Assembly (NCBI RefSeq): GCF_004358445.1
Contig: NZ_CP037951.1
Coordinates: 2,219,501 to 2,283,500, forward strand
Direction: 5' to 3'
Origin: Parashewanella tropica
GTDB lineage: Bacteria; Pseudomonadota; Gammaproteobacteria; Enterobacterales; Shewanellaceae
DNA: 64,000 bases
Of this stretch, positions 61,750-64,000 are shown piece after piece. The notes beneath the pieces were generated by a model. It made no database searches and was not told where the DNA came from. It saw nothing but the letters and a program-made list of their open reading frames with translations. Position 1 is the stretch's first letter. Every line of letters starts with the position of its first letter. The position numbers were made by a program, and so were the translations under genes.

Positions 61750-62649
61750 ATGCAAATCGTATTAAGAGATTTGGATCAAGGTCCTTTTCTATCAAAAGTA
61801 TTGAACTTCGCCAAAGAAGAGGAAATTTTCTCTGAAGAAGAAGTAGCTCAAATCAAGCACAAAGGCGTGCTTATGAGCCTAAAACTTGCGGATAAGTTTT
61901 ACAATAAATACAAAATGCATTTATTGGAACAAGCCTCACAAGATGTGATTGGTGTTGCCAGCCTAGGTCTTGCAGCACTGACGAATCATGATCAAGTGAA
62001 AGCTATGCTTCTGCTTAAAAAGCCTGATGGCTTGGTTAAGAGCTTTCAAAAAGGCTGGAGCATGTTGACGGTTGCCAGTAAGTATCGCTTACTGCATGCT
62101 AAATCGGTATATGGTGATGTTGACCAACGCCTACTTGAAAGTGTCTCGGCTCCTGCTGATACTGATGAATGGAACGGTTGGGACAATTACCAAGAAGTGC
62201 TTAAAGAGTTTGAAACTCAACAAGCGGCTGAAGCCGTTAAAGCGTTATTTTTTGCTAATGGAAAATACGACCCCTTCGATTGTTTAACTATTGAAGAAAT
62301 GTTTGCCGAAGCCATTATTTATCGATTGTTCTTTGGTGTTCACACAAAAGTGAAAGAGGATCTAAAGAAAAACATCGTTACAATAGATTTCGAAGAACAA
62401 TGGCTAGAGCCAGAATTTGTTGAAGAGTTTATTAATAAACAGCTGGAACCTTTACCAGACTCGATACAAGATGTTATCAATGCAGATCTTAATAAAAACT
62501 TTAATGCAGCAGTTATTCGTACTTTAAGTTTTGCTAAGGTTTATCAGGCTGAAACACTCAAAGGTTCAACACCTGAAAAGCTTGATAGAATCGAGCAGAA
62601 AGCAGGAATGAATGGGCTATTAGGCTGGCCTCAGTATTTCGTTCTGTAA
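61750..62649 (+). CDS. helical protein of unknown family (J-domain operon, gene 4)
   Basis: 299 residues beginning MQIVLRDLDQGPFLSKVLNF, with no signal peptide. A moderately hydrophobic central helix (VIGVASLGLAALTNH) is too short and polar for a sure membrane span. It contains a Trp-rich stretch (DEWNGWDNYQEVL) and ends GLLGWPQYFVL. It starts 10 bases after gene 3 with GGAATA upstream and is followed by a strong terminator, so it closes the operon. Family unknown. Confidence 0.85.
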   Translation: MQIVLRDLDQGPFLSKVLNFAKEEEIFSEEEVAQIKHKGVLMSLKLADKFYNKYKMHLLEQASQDVIGVASLGLAALTNHDQVKAMLLLKKPDGLVKSFQKGWSMLTVASKYRLLHAKSVYGDVDQRLLESVSAPADTDEWNGWDNYQEVLKEFETQQAAEAVKALFFANGKYDPFDCLTIEEMFAEAIIYRLFFGVHTKVKEDLKKNIVTIDFEEQWLEPEFVEEFINKQLEPLPDSIQDVINADLNKNFNAAVIRTLSFAKVYQAETLKGSTPEKLDRIEQKAGMNGLLGWPQYFVL

Positions 62650-62674
62650 TTTTCAAGAATGAAATCTTCTTAAC

Positions 62675-62699
62675 CCCCGATTATATATCGGGGATTTTT
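62675..62699 (+). terminator. rho-independent terminator of the J-domain operon
   Basis: CCCCGAT-tatat-ATCGGGG followed by A and T5, 25 bases past the last stop. Confidence 0.9.
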
Positions 62700-62721
62700 G
62701 TATCTACCGTCAGCTAAAAGT

Positions 62722-63414
62722 TTACCAAGGAATAGAGTTACCCTTAGGATCAAAAAAGCCGCCATTTTGCTCTTCGGAAAAATTATCTAAAACGTATTTT
62801 AATCCCGTTGCTGACTCTAATGGTGTGATAAGGGCATTCGGTCCGCCCATATCGGTTTGTACCCAACCCGGATGAAGCGCCACAGCATTTACACCATCGA
62901 CTAAACCATCAAGGGATAAAGATTTGGTAACTGAATTTAATGCCGCTTTTGAAGAACGATAAATATAGCTGCCGCCACTGCCGTTATCTTCCATCGATCC
63001 CATTTTTGATGACATATTTGCGATTAAGCCTTGAGACGATTTTAACTGTGGGTAAAAAGCTTCTGCCAGTTTTAGTGGAGCGATAGTATTGATTTCAAAT
63101 ACTTTTCGCCATTCATCAACATCGGTTTCACCAAAACCATAACCTTTAGGTCCGTAGTAACCCGCATTGTTGATAAACAGATCAAAATCAGCATCCCCTA
63201 ATTCATTAGATAAATCAGCCACCGCATCGTAATCGGTCACATCTAAAGCGAAGATCTCTAACTTATCAAATTCTTCAATCAATGCGGTTAACTCATTAGC
63301 CGATTCAGGATCTCGACAAGTTGCCATAACCTGCCAGCCATCACTAAGATAAGCTCTGGTTAACGCTAATCCAATACCGCGATTTGCACCTGTAATAAAA
63401 AGTGTCTTACTCAT
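62722..63414 (-). CDS. short-chain dehydrogenase/reductase (C-factor-like)
   Basis: 230-residue classical SDR. The NAD(P)-binding motif TGANRGIGLALTRAY is at the N-terminus, NNAG follows, the catalytic Ser is in NMSSKMGSM and the Tyr-Lys pair is in YRSSKAALN. The C-terminal HPGWVQTDMGGPNA is typical of the CsgA/C-factor-like subgroup of SDRs. Substrate unknown. Single gene convergent with the J-domain operon. Confidence 0.92.
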   Translation of the reverse strand: MSKTLFITGANRGIGLALTRAYLSDGWQVMATCRDPESANELTALIEEFDKLEIFALDVTDYDAVADLSNELGDADFDLFINNAGYYGPKGYGFGETDVDEWRKVFEINTIAPLKLAEAFYPQLKSSQGLIANMSSKMGSMEDNGSGGSYIYRSSKAALNSVTKSLSLDGLVDGVNAVALHPGWVQTDMGGPNALITPLESATGLKYVLDNFSEEQNGGFFDPKGNSIPW

Positions 63415-63502
63415 AATGACTCCTCATTTTTTTGTGAAGATATCATATAGCAAGACACTTGGCAGCATTACTTGTTCAGTACAGAGTTGAATAAACCAAA
63501 CT

Positions 63503-64000
63503 CTAACGACGTTCCATATTCATACCTACAGAATAACCAAGTACAGTGTTCAATTGCTGCATTAACACCTCGTCATACCTCTTGAGTCGACTGTCATCAT
63601 CTCGTGCATTTTGAATGCTTGGATAAAATCGTACTATTTCCTCTAACACTTGCCTTAAAGACATTCTTGAAGGTAAGGCTTTTATATTGAAATTTTTTCT
63701 AATAGCTTGTTGCTGATTTTCTAATTTTACTAGTAATGCCCCCCTTTCTGGCGCAAGTAAATTCAAAGCAAATCTATAAGCTTCAGCTCTTCTTAACCTT
63801 GCACTGTGATGAAACAAACTCTCTTCTATTTCTTTGTATTTAGGTTTGGCACTTCTAGGATTAATTGCACATGCTCGCTCTTGTTTTAAAATATAATCAC
63901 TACAAGTTAAGAGTTCTTTAAAATACTCATCAGAAACCAAGCTCTGATTCCATGTGCAAATTGCAGTACCATCGAAAAATCTTCGTGCCACCCATGTAGG
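63503..64000 (-). CDS. unknown protein, 5' end probably beyond the window
   Basis: At least 163 codons. A GTG at 63991 could be a start, but the frame remains open to the right edge (reads PTW before it) and there is no ribosome binding site, so the gene probably begins outside. It is rich in Arg and helical (RRAEAYRFALNLLAPERGAL, SLRQVLEEIVRFYPSIQ). No family recognised. Confidence 0.6.
   Translation of the reverse strand, partial: PTWVARRFFDGTAICTWNQSLVSDEYFKELLTCSDYILKQERACAINPRSAKPKYKEIEESLFHHSARLRRAEAYRFALNLLAPERGALLVKLENQQQAIRKNFNIKALPSRMSLRQVLEEIVRFYPSIQNARDDDSRLKRYDEVLMQQLNTVLGYSVGMNMERR

Overview
This 64 kb window is AT-rich chromosomal DNA of a marine gammaproteobacterium, most likely from the Shewanellaceae. 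The gene content and order support this: gyrA-serC divergent from ubiG; nrdA-nrdB-yfaE; sppA-ansA; a TIGR03503-like gene next to dnaQ; Oar-like and TIGR01782-like TonB receptors; a thiC-thiDE-thiF-thiS-thiG-thiH operon. Several large ankyrin-repeat proteins are scattered between the housekeeping loci. This makes a host-associated relative such as Parashewanella my best guess, by inference only. I see no transposase, integrase, phage gene or CRISPR array.

Layout. 1-5.8 kb: a truncated thrS with an anticodon-mimic translational operator, ribE divergent from a frameshifted norM, a stand-alone MnmD-like methyltransferase, and an unknown gene broken at a C8 tract. 6-15.6 kb: serC and gyrA on the minus strand, then ubiG and a HAD phosphatase, then nrdA-nrdB-yfaE behind NrdR boxes and a DnaA box. 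15.6-21.6 kb: a lipoprotein and fadH (minus), sppA and ansA (plus). 21.8-26 kb: two ankyrin genes in tandem. 26.3-30.8 kb: adhE with a structured leader, and an NhaC-family antiporter. 30.8-36.8 kb: the conserved tRNA-Asp / dnaQ / rnhA / yafS / gloB / mltD block with a TIGR03503-like gene inserted; mltD carries a one-base frameshift. 36.9-41 kb: an S1/P1 nuclease divergent from an Oar-like TonB receptor. 41-48.1 kb: the thiamine operon behind a TPP riboswitch, interrupted between thiG and thiH by a cloverleaf-like repeat. 48.3-51.4 kb: a third ankyrin-type gene, then an AraC regulator coupled to a membrane protein with a degenerate GGDEF domain. 51.7-56.4 kb: a TonB receptor plus a two-propeller phytase lipoprotein, apparently a phytate-use unit. 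56.4-59.9 kb: a 1045-residue ankyrin protein overlapping a small coiled-coil ORF. 60-62.7 kb: a four-gene operon of a J-domain protein and three acidic proteins I do not recognise. 62.7-64 kb: a short-chain dehydrogenase and a gene running off the right end.

How the genes work together. Most are ordinary metabolism and information processing with conserved operon logic: dNTP synthesis under NrdR and probably DnaA, thiamine synthesis under TPP, and ThrRS autoregulation. The accessory layer consists of the ankyrin proteins, the J-domain operon next to one of them, the phytate locus and the structured intergenic element. The best candidate for an undescribed system is the J-domain operon at 60.2-62.6 kb. 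A separate caution: three genes carry apparent one-base deletions in homopolymers (G5, C8, A5). Two of these are core genes, so sequencing error must be excluded before calling them pseudogenes.
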